Assembly: GCF_900129825.1 (NCBI RefSeq)
Contig: NZ_FQWZ01000002.1
Coordinates: 428,641 to 492,640, forward strand
From: Hydrocarboniphaga daqingensis
Lineage (GTDB): Bacteria; Pseudomonadota; Gammaproteobacteria; Nevskiales; Nevskiaceae
Direction of reading: 5' to 3'
DNA length: 64,000 nt
The notes beneath the pieces were generated by a model. The model saw only the letters and a program-made list of their open reading frames with translations. It was not told the DNA's origin and searched no databases. A program made the position numbers and the translations under genes. Shown here piece by piece: positions 1 to 11,754 of the stretch; within the stretch, counting starts at the first letter, position 1, and each line of letters begins with the position of its first letter.

Positions 1-65
1 CCAAGCTCGACGCTCGAACGCCCTCATCCGGCGCTACGCGCCACCTTCTCCCGAGGGGAGAAGGG
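1..65. repeat. REP-like intergenic hairpin repeat at window edge
   Basis: The first bases form a GC-rich intergenic block with a perfect 9-bp hairpin: CCTTCTCCC at 44-52, loop GAG, GGGAGAAGG at 56-64. The wording (CCTCATCCGGCGC...CGCGCCACCTTCTCCCG) resembles short dispersed repeats common between genes in proteobacterial genomes. It lies just downstream of the minus-strand gene ending at 81, so it may also help end transcription. No second copy is visible in this window, so calling it dispersed is from family knowledge. Confidence 0.4.
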
Positions 66-80
66 ATGCAGCGGGCGGAT

Positions 81-1136
81 TCAAACGATCGGCGGTTCGT
101 CGGACTCGATGTCGCGGGTCATCGCTTCGAGTTGGGTAAACGCCAGCGAGGTCACGCGCGGGTCGGCGACTTCGGCGATGTGAAACACCGCGTCGCCCTC
201 GTGGACCAGCGGCAGGCTGAGACGGCCGATCACCAGGCCGTCGTCTGGCGCCACGATCGGCACATCGACGCCGCCGAACGGGTCGCCGACCACGCCGAGT
301 GTCTGGCCGGCGCGGACGTGATCGCCCAGCGCCACCTGGGCGCGCAGGATGCCGCTGGACGGCGAACGCGCCCAGCGGCTGGCGCGTGCCAGCACCGGCG
401 ATGGCGCGGCCGGTGCGCCATCGGGCAATCGCGGCAGCATCTCCAGCTCGCGCATCACGTTGAGCACGCCTTGCACGCCGATACGGATCGCCGTCTCGTC
501 GAAGCGCAGCGCTTCGCTCGATTCGTACAGGATCACCGGGATATTGCGCCGCGTTGTGTACTCGCGCAGCGTGCCGCTGGCCGGCTTGGAGTTCAGGAAC
601 AGCGGCGCGCCAAAGGCCTGCGCCAGCCGCAGATTGACCGGGTTGCGCAGGTCGGTGCGGATCTGGGGCAAGTTCGGACGATGGATCGCGCCGGTATGCA
701 GGTCGATGCCGTAGTCGCTGCGCTCGACCACTTCGCGAATGAACACGTGCGCCAGCCGCGCTGCCAGCGAGCCGCTCTCGCTGCCGGGGAAGCTGCGGTT
801 CAGATCGCGACGGTCGGGCAGATACCGCGACTGGTGCAGGAACGCCATCACGTTGACCACCGGTACCGCCAGCAGTGTGCCGCGCAGCTGTTGCAGCACT
901 GGCAGCTTCAGCAGCCGGCGGATCACCTCCACGCCGATGATTTCGTCGCCATGCAGCGCCGCACTGACGAACAGCGTCGGGCCGGCGACGCTGCCGCGCT
1001 GCACGATCACCGGCAGCGACACCGGTGCGCTGGTGTACAGCGTGGCGATCGGCAGATCGACGTTGCGCCGCTGCCCTGCCATCACGGCGATGTCGCCGAT
1101 CGTGAAAGGCGTAAGGCTGTCGGTGCCGGAACTCAT
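81..1136 (-). CDS. Succinylglutamate desuccinylase/aspartoacylase family protein
   Basis: A 351-residue zinc carboxypeptidase-like hydrolase of the AstE/AspA family. The zinc ligands show as HGDEIIG near residue 63 (His and Glu) and DLHTG further on (second His). A later YESSE segment supplies the expected glutamate region. The C-terminal third (about 255-340) looks like the lipoyl/barrel-type lid seen in these enzymes. No signal peptide is seen, so it should be cytoplasmic. It is the last gene of a minus-strand run, 62 bp after rimK. An AstE-like hydrolase beside RimK and a RimB-type protease is a recurrent proteobacterial arrangement. Its likely substrate is an acylated or gamma-glutamyl amino acid or peptide, but the exact substrate cannot be read from the sequence. 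A true arginine-catabolic AstE role is unlikely because no ast genes are adjacent. Confidence 0.88.
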   Translation of the reverse strand: MSSGTDSLTPFTIGDIAVMAGQRRNVDLPIATLYTSAPVSLPVIVQRGSVAGPTLFVSAALHGDEIIGVEVIRRLLKLPVLQQLRGTLLAVPVVNVMAFLHQSRYLPDRRDLNRSFPGSESGSLAARLAHVFIREVVERSDYGIDLHTGAIHRPNLPQIRTDLRNPVNLRLAQAFGAPLFLNSKPASGTLREYTTRRNIPVILYESSEALRFDETAIRIGVQGVLNVMRELEMLPRLPDGAPAAPSPVLARASRWARSPSSGILRAQVALGDHVRAGQTLGVVGDPFGGVDVPIVAPDDGLVIGRLSLPLVHEGDAVFHIAEVADPRVTSLAFTQLEAMTRDIESDEPPIV

Positions 1137-1198
1137 GTCGGCATGGTAGCGCGCGGTACCGTCATCGGCGCCGTCGTTGGGCTGGCCGATGCCGACGC

Positions 1199-2119
1199 TC
1201 AGCCGCGGCCTCGCGTCCGCGTGCGCCAGGGGCGCGCATTGTTCTCGATGAATTCGATGATCTGCGTGGCGACATCGACCTTGCTGACCCCTTCGATGCC
1301 CTCCAGCCCTGGAGAGGAATTCACCTCCATCACGACCGGTCCGTCGGCGGAGCGCAGCAGATCGACGCCGGCGACGTTGAGTCCCATCGCGCGCGCGGCG
1401 GCCAGCGCCGTGCGGCGCTCTTCAGGCGTGATCTGTACCGGCAGTGCGGTGCCACCGCGATGCAGGTTGGATCGAAACTCGCCCACCTTGGCTTGGCGCA
1501 TCATCGTCGCGACGACCTTCTTGCCGATCACGAAGCAGCGGATGTCGGCACCCTTGGCCTCGGCAATGAAGCGCTGCACCAGAAAATGCGCGTCCAAGCC
1601 GCGGAACGCATCAATCACCGATGCGGCCGCCGGGTCGGTCTCGGCCAGCACGACGCCCTGGCCCTGGGTGCCTTCGATCAGCTTGATCACCAGCGGAGCC
1701 GGACCGACCACCTTCATCAAGTCGCCGGTGTCGTCGGGCGAATGGGCAAAGCCGGTCACCGGCATGCCGATGCCGTGGCGCGCCAGCAGCTGGTGTGCGC
1801 GCAGCTTGTCGCGGGCGCGCGTGATCGCCACCGACTCGTTCAGCGAGTAAGTGCCCATCATCTCGAACTGCCGCACCACCGCGGCGCCGTAGAACGTCAC
1901 CGACGCGCCGATCCGCGGGATCACCGCGTCGAAGCCTTCGAGCTTCTTGCCGCGATAGTGAATCTCGGTGCAGTTGGGCGCGATCTTCATGTAGCAGCGC
2001 AGCACGTCGATCACTTGCACGCTGTGGCCGCGCGCCTTGGCGGCTTCGATCAAGCGGCGCGAGGAATACAGCTTGGCGTTGCGGGACAGCAGAGCGATTT
2101 TCATTGAACGGTGTGCCAT
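1199..2119 (-). CDS. rimK: RimK, ribosomal protein S6 glutamate ligase
   Basis: ATP-grasp ligase that adds glutamate residues to the C terminus of ribosomal protein S6 in E. coli and Pseudomonas. The N-terminal preATP-grasp part starts MKIALLSRN. The ATP-grasp core includes [13 protein letters not shown], and the closing [14 protein letters not shown] carries the Mg-binding Glu/Asn. Its length of about 300 residues is normal. Two starts are possible: ATG at 2119, overlapping the stop of the upstream protease gene by one base (TGATG, coupled translation), or the family-typical ATG at 2104, which gives MKIALL. I list the longer form; 2104 agrees better with homologues. It sits between the RimB-type protease and the aspartoacylase-like gene. 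Confidence 0.95.
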   Translation of the reverse strand: MAHRSMKIALLSRNAKLYSSRRLIEAAKARGHSVQVIDVLRCYMKIAPNCTEIHYRGKKLEGFDAVIPRIGASVTFYGAAVVRQFEMMGTYSLNESVAITRARDKLRAHQLLARHGIGMPVTGFAHSPDDTGDLMKVVGPAPLVIKLIEGTQGQGVVLAETDPAAASVIDAFRGLDAHFLVQRFIAEAKGADIRCFVIGKKVVATMMRQAKVGEFRSNLHRGGTALPVQITPEERRTALAAARAMGLNVAGVDLLRSADGPVVMEVNSSPGLEGIEGVSKVDVATQIIEFIENNARPWRTRTRGRG

Positions 2120-2601
2120 CAGCTGGTCCGCCGTGCCGGGCGATGGCCCAGCACGAAGCTGGCGCCGGGGTCGACCTGCACGCGCCCTGCCAGTGCCGAG
2201 CGCCCCAGCAGCATCCTGAAACGCAGGTTGTCGCGCGCCGTCAGCGTCATCTCCATCGGCCAGGTCTGGGTGCCGATCGTCACCGGCGTCAGGATCACCG
2301 GCCGCAGTTCGCGGTGGCCGCCGGAGTCGGTGATCCAGCGCTCATCGAGCAAGTCGGTCTCGCACCACACCGGCGCGTCGCTGAGCTGTACCGGATGGAC
2401 GCCGAAGCGGACGCGGCCCGGCTGCGGCCGCTCGACGGCGAAAGCGTGGATCGTCGACGTGCGCGCACCGGTATCGATCTTGGCCTTGATGTACGGAATC
2501 GACAGTGCCGGCAGTGCCACCCATTCGCGCCAGCCGACCAGAATCCGCTGCGCGGGCACATCGCCGCTGCGGCGGCTGCTTGAGAACGTCGTGGGCTTCA
2601 T
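2119..2601 (-). CDS. rimB: RimB-type retropepsin-like ATP-dependent zinc protease (DUF785)
   Basis: A 160-residue protein of the Zn_protease/DUF785 family with a retropepsin-like fold. The catalytic-type motif is [11 protein letters not shown] near residue 32. The stretch ending LLGRSAL matches the family's C-terminal half. The open frame extends upstream to 2961, but that part overlaps the GAF gene in another frame and reads as arginine-rich nonsense. The start at 2601 (MKPTTF) is therefore preferred. Its stop overlaps the rimK start by one base, so the two are probably co-translated. In Pseudomonas, RimB is reported to act with RimK to control S6 glutamylation; that role here is inferred from the pairing. 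The symbol is by analogy. Confidence 0.88.
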   Translation of the reverse strand: MKPTTFSSSRRSGDVPAQRILVGWREWVALPALSIPYIKAKIDTGARTSTIHAFAVERPQPGRVRFGVHPVQLSDAPVWCETDLLDERWITDSGGHRELRPVILTPVTIGTQTWPMEMTLTARDNLRFRMLLGRSALAGRVQVDPGASFVLGHRPARRTS

Positions 2602-2713
2602 GGATCGGGCGGCCGATGGCGGGCGATGACGGGGCCGAAAGCCTAACCGGTCCGCGATGGCCTGCGCGTGAAGCGCGGACCCGCCGGCATCGTCGCCCCG
2701 GCGACGGCGGCGA

Positions 2714-3361
2714 TCAGCGTGGCCGCTGCTGCAGTTGCTGCATCCGTTGCAGCATTGCGCGCAAGCGATCGTCGGCGTCACGCGGCGGCGATGCCCGGCT
2801 GCCACTGCGCGCGGTATTGAGCTCGCGTTCCAGCGTCGCAATCGTCCAGCGAAGCTCGACCTGAACCATGACCTCCCGAGCCAGCGCTCGCAGCGCGCGC
2901 AGCTGATCTTCGCTGAGCTGACGCGGGCGTTGGTCGATCGCGCACAGCGTCCCGATGGCATGACCGCCCGGCGTCACCAGCGGAACGCCGGCATAGAAGC
3001 GGATTCCCGGCGCTGACGTCACCAGCGGGTTGCGGGCAAAACGCTCGTCGAGTCGCGTGTCGGGAACCTGCATCACCGCGTTCGGATCAAGGATCGCGTG
3101 GGCGCAGAACGCGATATCGCGTGGTGTTTCAGTCGCCTCCAGTCCGATCTTGGCCTTGAACCACTGACGGTGTTCGTCGATCAGGCTGACCAGGGCGATC
3201 GGCGTCTGGCAGATCTGCGACGCGATGAACGCCAGGTCGTCGTATACCGCCTCCGGCAGCGTGTCGAGCAAGCGATATTGGTGGAGCGCGGCGAGCCGTT
3301 GGGATTCGCCGGCGGGCAGCGGCGCCGCTTGGACGCCATCGGTGTGGGGGGATGACGGCAC
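2714..3361 (-). CDS. GAF domain protein
   Basis: A 215-residue protein with one GAF domain at about residues 25-170. Family-typical wording includes [13 protein letters not shown] at the N terminus, AFCAHAIL in the middle and [13 protein letters not shown] plus [11 protein letters not shown] later. This is the sub-family often found fused to histidine kinases or GGDEF domains. A short C-terminal helix rich in Gln and Arg follows (about 195-215), possibly a coiled coil. There is no output domain, so it is a stand-alone sensor or an accessory input. It begins only 7 bp after the stop of the hybrid histidine kinase, so the two are almost certainly one transcript and may form one signalling module. 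The ligand is unknown. Confidence 0.85.
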   Translation of the reverse strand: MPSSPHTDGVQAAPLPAGESQRLAALHQYRLLDTLPEAVYDDLAFIASQICQTPIALVSLIDEHRQWFKAKIGLEATETPRDIAFCAHAILDPNAVMQVPDTRLDERFARNPLVTSAPGIRFYAGVPLVTPGGHAIGTLCAIDQRPRQLSEDQLRALRALAREVMVQVELRWTIATLERELNTARSGSRASPPRDADDRLRAMLQRMQQLQQRPR

Positions 3362-3368
3362 GGGATCC

Positions 3369-6320
<2,952 letters not shown>

Positions 6321-6433
6321 GGAGCACGTCCCTGTGGAATGAAACGGTTTATCGGTCGAGACTCGCCGATCTAAAGCGGGCTGTGGCCGCGGGCGGCCGC
6401 TGATAAAATCGCCAACCGCGTCTGATTCCGCAA

Positions 6434-8341
6434 GTGTCCACCATGTCGACTTCCGATCTGCAGTTCGATGTCATCGTCATCGGTGGCGGCCATGCCGGCA
6501 CCGAGGCGGCGCTGGCGTCCGCGCGCAGCGGCGCGCGCACCTTGCTGGTCAGCCAGTCGATCGAGACGCTGGGCCAGATGTCCTGCAACCCGGCCATCGG
6601 TGGAATTGGCAAGGGTCATCTGGTGCGCGAAATCGACGCGCTCGGCGGCTTGATGGCGCAAGCCGCCGACCACGCCGGCATCCAGTTCCGCATGCTCAAT
6701 GCGAGCAAGGGGCCGGCTGTGCGGGCCACGCGCGCGCAGGCCGACCGGGCGCTGTACAAGGCCTATGTCCGCAGCGCGCTCGAAAACCAGCCGGGTCTGC
6801 AGCTGTTCCAGAACGAGGTGGACGACCTGATCGTCGACGGCACGCGCGTCGCCGGCGTGGTCACGCGGATCGGTCTGCGTTTCACGGCCCGTGCGGTGGT
6901 GCTGACGGCTGGCACCTTCCTCGGCGGCCGCGTCCATGTCGGCCTGGCCCACCATCCGGGCGGTCGTGCCGGCGATGCGCCGTCGCTGCCGCTGGCAGCG
7001 CGGCTGCGCGAGCTGATGCCGCGCACCGGCCGGCTCAAGACCGGTACGCCGCCGCGGCTTGACGGCCGGACCATCGATTGGTCGGTGCTGCAGCCGCAGC
7101 CGGGCGACACGCCGACGCCGGTGTTCTCGTTCATCGGCGACGCCGCTCAGCATCCGCGGCAGGTCGATTGCCACATTACGCACACCAACGAGGCGACGCA
7201 CGAGATCATCCGCAGCGGCTTCGACCGCTCGCCGATGTTCACTGGCGTGATCGAGGGCATCGGCCCGCGCTACTGCCCGAGCGTCGAAGACAAGGTCAAC
7301 CGCTTCGCCGACAAGTCCAGCCACCAGATCTTTCTCGAGCCCGAGGGCCTGAGCACGCACGAGATCTATCCCAACGGCATCTCGACGTCGCTGCCGTTCG
7401 ACATTCAGCAGCGCTTCGTGCGCAGCATCAAGGGGCTTGAGCACGCGCAGATCGTGCGTCCTGGCTACGCGATCGAATACGACTACTTCGATCCGCGCGA
7501 CCTGCAGCGCAGCTTGCAGACCAAGGCCGTGCAGGGCTTGTTCTTCGCCGGCCAGATCAACGGCACCACCGGGTACGAGGAAGCCGCTGCACAGGGCTTG
7601 CTCGCCGGCATCAACGCCTCGCGGTATGCGCGCGGCGAAGCGGCCTGGGTGCCGCTGCGTCACGAGGCTTACATCGGCGTGCTGGTCGACGACTTGATCA
7701 CGCTCGGCACCAATGAGCCATACCGGATGTTCACGTCGCGCGCCGAGCACCGGCTGTTGCTGCGTGAAGACAATGCCGACTTGCGGCTGACGCCGGTTGG
7801 CCGCGACATGGGCCTGGTCGACGAGCGGCGCTGGCGGCACTTCAGCGCCAAGTGCGATGCGATTGCCGCCGAGCGCTCGCGATTGGAGTCGCATTGGCTC
7901 AAGCCGGCCGAGTTGGCGGCGCCGGAGATCGTCGCCGTGTTCGGTCCGGCACCGACGTCGAACCGCGTGTCGGCGCTCGATCTGCTGCGCCGCCCCGAAG
8001 GCAGCTATGAGGTGCTGCGTCGCTTGGGCCTGGCGCGCGACGATGTCGACGCGGCTGCCGCCGAACAAGTCGAGATCGACGTCAAGTACGCCGGCTATGT
8101 GACGCGGCAGCAGGCCGACATTGCGCGCGCCGCGCGCTACGAGCAGGCGCCGTTGCCGCCGGACTTCGACTATGCCGCTGTCGCCGGGCTGTCCAACGAA
8201 GTGCGGCAGAAGCTGTTGCAGCATCGGCCGGAGACGCTGGCGCAGGCATCCCGTATCGCCGGCGTCACGCCGGCGGCGGTGTCACTGCTGCTGGTGCATC
8301 TGAAAAAGCAGGGCCTGCTGCGGCTGGCCGCTGCCGGCTAG
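6434..8341 (+). CDS. mnmG: MnmG (GidA), tRNA wobble-uridine carboxymethylaminomethyl synthase subunit
   Basis: FAD-dependent subunit of the MnmE-MnmG complex that makes the cmnm5U modification at position 34 of several tRNAs. The FAD-binding [10 protein letters not shown] is at the N terminus. The conserved DGRT and [13 protein letters not shown] segments and the C-terminal helical domain ending in the [19 protein letters not shown] region are all present. Length is about 632, as in the family. GTG at 6434 and ATG at 6443 are both possible starts; ATG 6443 gives [16 protein letters not shown] and is at least as likely. Oddly, the usual downstream rsmG-parA-parB block does not follow. An orphan parB lies 2.5 kb away on the opposite strand. 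Confidence 0.97.
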   Translation: MSTMSTSDLQFDVIVIGGGHAGTEAALASARSGARTLLVSQSIETLGQMSCNPAIGGIGKGHLVREIDALGGLMAQAADHAGIQFRMLNASKGPAVRATRAQADRALYKAYVRSALENQPGLQLFQNEVDDLIVDGTRVAGVVTRIGLRFTARAVVLTAGTFLGGRVHVGLAHHPGGRAGDAPSLPLAARLRELMPRTGRLKTGTPPRLDGRTIDWSVLQPQPGDTPTPVFSFIGDAAQHPRQVDCHITHTNEATHEIIRSGFDRSPMFTGVIEGIGPRYCPSVEDKVNRFADKSSHQIFLEPEGLSTHEIYPNGISTSLPFDIQQRFVRSIKGLEHAQIVRPGYAIEYDYFDPRDLQRSLQTKAVQGLFFAGQINGTTGYEEAAAQGLLAGINASRYARGEAAWVPLRHEAYIGVLVDDLITLGTNEPYRMFTSRAEHRLLLREDNADLRLTPVGRDMGLVDERRWRHFSAKCDAIAAERSRLESHWLKPAELAAPEIVAVFGPAPTSNRVSALDLLRRPEGSYEVLRRLGLARDDVDAAAAEQVEIDVKYAGYVTRQQADIARAARYEQAPLPPDFDYAAVAGLSNEVRQKLLQHRPETLAQASRIAGVTPAAVSLLLVHLKKQGLLRLAAAG

Positions 8342-8357
8342 CCCGGGCCGGCGTCGC

Positions 8358-8786
8358 TCAGACTTCGACGCCCGAGCAGACGTCGCCGATTGCACGCAGC
8401 GCATCGCGCCGCGAAATGATGCCGACGACCTTGCCGCCATCGACGACCGGATAGCGGCGGTGCGATGAGTTGGTGAACAGCGAGCACAAGTGGGTCATGC
8501 TGGTGTCGGGTGACACGCTGACGACTTTGGTGCTCATGAACTGGCTCACCGGCCCGGCGACGCACGTGTCGCTCGATGCAATGAACGCGATCGACAGGCA
8601 GTCGCGCTCCGACAGCATGCCGATCAGGTTGCCCTGAGCGTCGAGCACCGGCGCGCTGGCGATCCGATGGCGGACCAGATCGTGTACCGCCGACATCACT
8701 TCGGTATCCGGGGAGAACGACACCAGCGTGGTCGTCATGTAGCTGCGGACGACGACCGAATCGAGTGTGGCCATGAGCGGTTCCAT
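8358..8786 (-). CDS. Two-CBS-domain protein
   Basis: A 142-residue protein made almost entirely of a CBS pair (Bateman module): about residues 13-70 (SVVVRSYMTT ... GMLSERDCL) and 80-138 (VSQFMSTKVVSVSPD ... GIISRRDAL). Such stand-alone pairs bind adenosyl ligands (AMP, ATP or SAM) and act as regulatory subunits. No catalytic domain is attached. It converges on mnmG with 16 bp between the stops. The start at 8786 is the first ATG; 8774 (MATLDS) is an alternative, and neither has a strong ribosome-binding site. Ligand and partner cannot be told from the sequence. Confidence 0.88.
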   Translation of the reverse strand: MEPLMATLDSVVVRSYMTTTLVSFSPDTEVMSAVHDLVRHRIASAPVLDAQGNLIGMLSERDCLSIAFIASSDTCVAGPVSQFMSTKVVSVSPDTSMTHLCSLFTNSSHRRYPVVDGGKVVGIISRRDALRAIGDVCSGVEV

Positions 8787-8879
8787 TGCAGGGCGGTGCC
8801 GGGCAAGTTACTCCCGACCCCGCGCTGCCACAACCGTCGTTCGGACGAGCCGCGACCCCCGCGGCGCCGGCTGTCGGCC

Positions 8880-9638
8880 TTAGCCGTTCAGATACCAGTG
8901 CAGCCGTTGGCCGTGCTCGCGCAGCCAGCGGCGGTGACGCTCGAAGTCGGGCATGTGGTGCTCGACCAGGCCCCAGAAGCGGTCGGTGTGGTCCATGTGC
9001 ACGCGGTGACACAGTTCGTGGATCACCACGTACCGGAACACCTCGGGCGGCGTCAGCACCAGTCGCCACGACAGGCTGATCAAGCCCGACGGCGCACAGC
9101 TGCCCCACAGCGTCTTTTGATCGGCAATCCGCGGCCCTTCGAAGCTGACGCCGATGCGCGCCGCTTCGACGGTCATCCAGTGCGTCGCGTCATGCAGCGC
9201 TTCTTTCTTCAGCGCATCGCGCAGCAGCTTTTCGAGCTTGGACGGCGTCGACAGCGCCGCGGGCGGGCAGAACAGGCTCAGCGCCTCGGGCTCGATCCGC
9301 AGCATCGGCGCACGCACTTGCGCCGGGATCACGCGCAGCGGTGTCGGCTTGTCGCGCAGCGGCAGGCGGTCGCTGCCGTCCCAGCGCAGCTGCGGCGACG
9401 GACCGGCCTGCGCATCGCGGGCGGCGCGCAGCTTCATCTCGGCGATCTTCTGCCGCACCCAGTCTTCGCGGCTGCGCAGAAACTCGTGCGCCACCGTGCG
9501 CGATACGAATCGCGGAATCACCAGCACCACTTCGGTCGGCGAAATGACTTCGACGCGGATGCTGTGCGACTTGCTGCTGATGCGCTCGGTCACCTGATAG
9601 GCGTCGAACATCAGGTCGAGCTGATTCGTCGGGTTCAC
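8880..9638 (-). CDS. YgjP-like (DUF45/M48-type) metallopeptidase
   Basis: A 252-residue protein of the YgjP-like metallopeptidase family. The zinc-binding HELCHRVHMDHTDRFW is near residue 213 (HExxH followed by a third His and an Asp). Upstream, a WGSCAP segment is typical of the family. The N-terminal half carries the conserved PRFVSRTVAHEFLRSREDW segment. There is no signal peptide. The start at 9638 gives MNPTNQLDLMF; a later ATG (MFDAYQ) would also work. Members are widespread beside DNA-repair or restriction genes, but no such partner is adjacent here. The substrate is unknown. Confidence 0.88.
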   Translation of the reverse strand: MNPTNQLDLMFDAYQVTERISSKSHSIRVEVISPTEVVLVIPRFVSRTVAHEFLRSREDWVRQKIAEMKLRAARDAQAGPSPQLRWDGSDRLPLRDKPTPLRVIPAQVRAPMLRIEPEALSLFCPPAALSTPSKLEKLLRDALKKEALHDATHWMTVEAARIGVSFEGPRIADQKTLWGSCAPSGLISLSWRLVLTPPEVFRYVVIHELCHRVHMDHTDRFWGLVEHHMPDFERHRRWLREHGQRLHWYLNG

Positions 9639-9756
9639 GGGGTCGGGTCAGCGCGCGGGGCGGGGCTTGGAAGCGCTATTGAATCACGCGACAGCCGGCG
9701 GCGTGGAACCGCGCTGCATCGGCGCCGGGCCGAAGTACGACGCGGCGCCAGCGGGA

Positions 9757-10626
9757 CTAGCCCAGGCGATTGAATGCATCCAGCTCGGCCTGGTTTAGCA
9801 GCACGATCTGCTGCTCCGCGGCGTGGCGCTCGATGTCGCCGCGGCCGACGTTCATCAACTTGAGCCAGTACGGCACCAAGGCCAGCCGCAAATGCTTTTC
9901 CAGCGTGCCGTGATGCATGCCGAAGTCGTGCTCGACGACGCGCCGCTGCGGCTCGGTCAGGCCGGGATGCGGGCCGACGCGCACGGTGACGTGGTTGCGC
10001 CAGTCCCAGTCCTGCGCGCTGTCGATGCCGGCACTGTCGCCGAGGCCCGGCAGCCCGATGATCCGTGACAGCAGAAAGTCGCGGAAGCCCTGATGTTCCA
10101 GCGAATAGGCGCGTGCGTGCCAGCGTCCGACGTAGGCCAGAGAATGCGGTGCGATCTGCAGCGCGCGCGGATCGGGTCGGTTCATCGACTGGTATTCGAT
10201 CGACAGCCAGCGCTGTTCGCGGATCGCAGTGCCCAAGCGCTGCAGCACACGCACGTCGAATTCGCGCTGCGGCAGTTCGAGAATCTCGGCAGGCACATGA
10301 CCGGCGGCGGCCATCGCCAGCGGCAGGTCCTGCGCCAGATCGTGATGGCGCAGCACGCTCAGCCATTCCTCGGCGCTGCCGCGCAGGAACGCAGGCTCGA
10401 AGCGATCGCTGGCGCGGTAAACGCCGGTGGCGACGTCCAGATCCAAATTGTCCGGGCAGCGTGCGCGGTACAGCGCAATATCTTTCTCGGCTTTGCGCGT
10501 GCTGATGTCGAATGCGTCGCGCAAGTCGCCCGCGCGAATCAGCCCGTCCCAGATCACGCGTGCTTCGAGCAGCATCAAGCGCTGGCGTTGGTCCCAGGGC
10601 AGACGGGTCGGGCTGAGAGAGTTCAT
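9757..10626 (-). CDS. WYL-domain transcriptional regulator (wHTH-WYL-WCX)
   Basis: A 289-residue protein with an N-terminal winged helix (about 10-70, LEARVIWDGLIRAGDLRDAF then ISTRKAEKDIALY as recognition region). A WYL domain follows at about 135-215 (QRWLSIEYQSMNRPD ... HARAYSLE), then a WCX-like C-terminal extension. The layout and the LEARVIWDG opening resemble the BrxR/CapW family that represses BREX and CBASS phage-defence operons. No defence genes are nearby, so that role is not supported by context. It could instead respond to nucleotides or DNA damage and control distant genes. The 242-bp region upstream holds DnaA-box-like sequences and runs to the parB stop. Confidence 0.85.
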   Translation of the reverse strand: MNSLSPTRLPWDQRQRLMLLEARVIWDGLIRAGDLRDAFDISTRKAEKDIALYRARCPDNLDLDVATGVYRASDRFEPAFLRGSAEEWLSVLRHHDLAQDLPLAMAAAGHVPAEILELPQREFDVRVLQRLGTAIREQRWLSIEYQSMNRPDPRALQIAPHSLAYVGRWHARAYSLEHQGFRDFLLSRIIGLPGLGDSAGIDSAQDWDWRNHVTVRVGPHPGLTEPQRRVVEHDFGMHHGTLEKHLRLALVPYWLKLMNVGRGDIERHAAEQQIVLLNQAELDAFNRLG

Positions 10627-10783
10627 ATCGGCTCGTTGAGCTTGCGAAAAAAAACGGCGGTGTCGGCATTGACAGACGCGCAGTATCGGCGAACACGGTG
10701 CTGACGGTCGTCGAGCGGTAAAAAAATCGTCATCGGGCTGCGCGGCGTTGTTTTACCGTCATTCGCGCGCATCAAGGCGGTGC

Positions 10784-10818
10784 TTATCCACAGGCTTATC
10801 CCCGCGATCTGTCGATAA
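10784..10818. promoter_or_regulatory. Cluster of DnaA-box-like sequences
   Basis: In the gap between the WYL gene and parB there is a perfect DnaA box TTATCCACA (10784-10792) and a second direct copy with two mismatches, TTATCCCCG (10796-10804). An inverted copy with one mismatch, TTATCGACA, is read on the minus strand at 10810-10818. All lie within 35 bp, downstream of the parB stop (10869) and upstream of the WYL gene start. The flanks carry short A-runs (10646-10654 and 10720-10726). It could be a DnaA-binding regulatory or titration site, or the edge of an origin region. dnaA, dnaN and rpmH are not in this window. Confidence 0.5.
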
Positions 10819-10868
10819 CTTTGGCGATGGATCGCAATGCAACATGCGCTCTGGCGCAGTGCCGTTCG

Positions 10869-11669
10869 TCAGTCCGCGCGGTAGCCGATCCGTTCAAGCA
10901 GGCCTTCGAGCTCGTCCAGCGAATGGAACTTGACCTTCAGTTCGCCTTCGCCGCTGCGTTCGGCGCTGACGCTGACCGGATAGCCGAGTTGATCCGACAG
11001 CGCGCGCTCCAGTGCAGTCCAGTCGCTGGCCTTGCCCGCGGGCTTGAACACAATGCGCGCATCGCGCATCGCCGCGATGCGCCGCTCCAGCGCGCGCACC
11101 GTCAGCTTGTGGCGGATCACCTCGTCGGCCATGCCGACCTGGTCGCGCAGTGCCAGGCCCGCCAGCACCTTGGCATGGCCCAGGTGAATGTGGCCTTCGT
11201 TGACCAGTGCGGCCACTTCGGGCGCCAGATGCAGCAGCCGCAAATAGTTGCTGACGTATTCGCGCGACTTGCCGATGCGCTTGCCGATCTGCTCATGCGT
11301 CAGCTCGAACACTTCGCCAAGGCGCTTCATGCCCGCGGCCGCTTCCATCGGCGTCAGCGATTCGCGTTGCAGGTTTTCGATCAGGCCGACGACGAAGGCT
11401 TCGGTGTCGGACAGATCGTCACGGATGATCGCGGGAATCGCGTGCAGCCCCGCGCTCTGCGCGGCGCGCCAGCGGCGCTCTCCGGCCAGCAGCTCGTAGC
11501 CCCAGACGCGAGTGCGCAGTACCACCGGCTGGACCACGCCCGACTCGCGGATCGACTCGGCCAGCTCGGCCAGACTCGCCGCGTCGAAGTGGCGGCGTGC
11601 CTGCTGCGAGCCGGGCCGGATCAAGTCGACCGGAATCGTGCGGATGGTGTCGGCGGGGCGAGTGCTCAT
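10869..11669 (-). CDS. parB: ParB/Spo0J-family chromosome partition protein (no ParA adjacent)
   Basis: A 266-residue ParB. N-terminal CTPase/ParB domain (about 10-105) with ELLAGERRWRAA and the ENLQRESLTP segment. The central helix-turn-helix (about 110-175) covers LTHEQIGKRIGKSREYVSNYLRLL. A linker and a C-terminal dimerisation segment (about 225-262) end in the GELKVKFHSLDELEGLLERIG pattern usual for chromosomal ParBs. ParB binds parS centromere sites and slides on DNA as a CTP clamp. The usual partner parA, and rsmG, are missing from both flanks, which is unusual. I found no clear parS palindrome (TGTTTCACGTGAAACA type) in the window. It is divergent from folE; DnaA-like boxes lie just past its stop. 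Confidence 0.92.
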   Translation of the reverse strand: MSTRPADTIRTIPVDLIRPGSQQARRHFDAASLAELAESIRESGVVQPVVLRTRVWGYELLAGERRWRAAQSAGLHAIPAIIRDDLSDTEAFVVGLIENLQRESLTPMEAAAGMKRLGEVFELTHEQIGKRIGKSREYVSNYLRLLHLAPEVAALVNEGHIHLGHAKVLAGLALRDQVGMADEVIRHKLTVRALERRIAAMRDARIVFKPAGKASDWTALERALSDQLGYPVSVSAERSGEGELKVKFHSLDELEGLLERIGYRAD

Positions 11670-11754
11670 GCTGCAGTGCGGCAGGGAATCCTGATGGTGA
11701 AACGGGGAGCGGGCTGAATCCAGCGGGCCGGCGCGACCGAAAGCCTATGCGACA

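Noticed and set aside
66-1850. 594-aa plus-strand frame opposite the aspartoacylase and rimK genes
   Set aside because: Antisense to two convincing genes, rich in Arg/His/Gln with no motif.
6371-8224. 617-aa minus-strand frame opposite mnmG
   Set aside because: Lies entirely under mnmG and has the composition of an antisense frame; no domain is visible.
10627-10868. Full oriC in the gap beside parB
   Set aside because: Only three DnaA-like boxes in 35 bp, no dnaA/dnaN/rpmH nearby and no long AT-rich unwinding element; reported only as a DnaA-box cluster.
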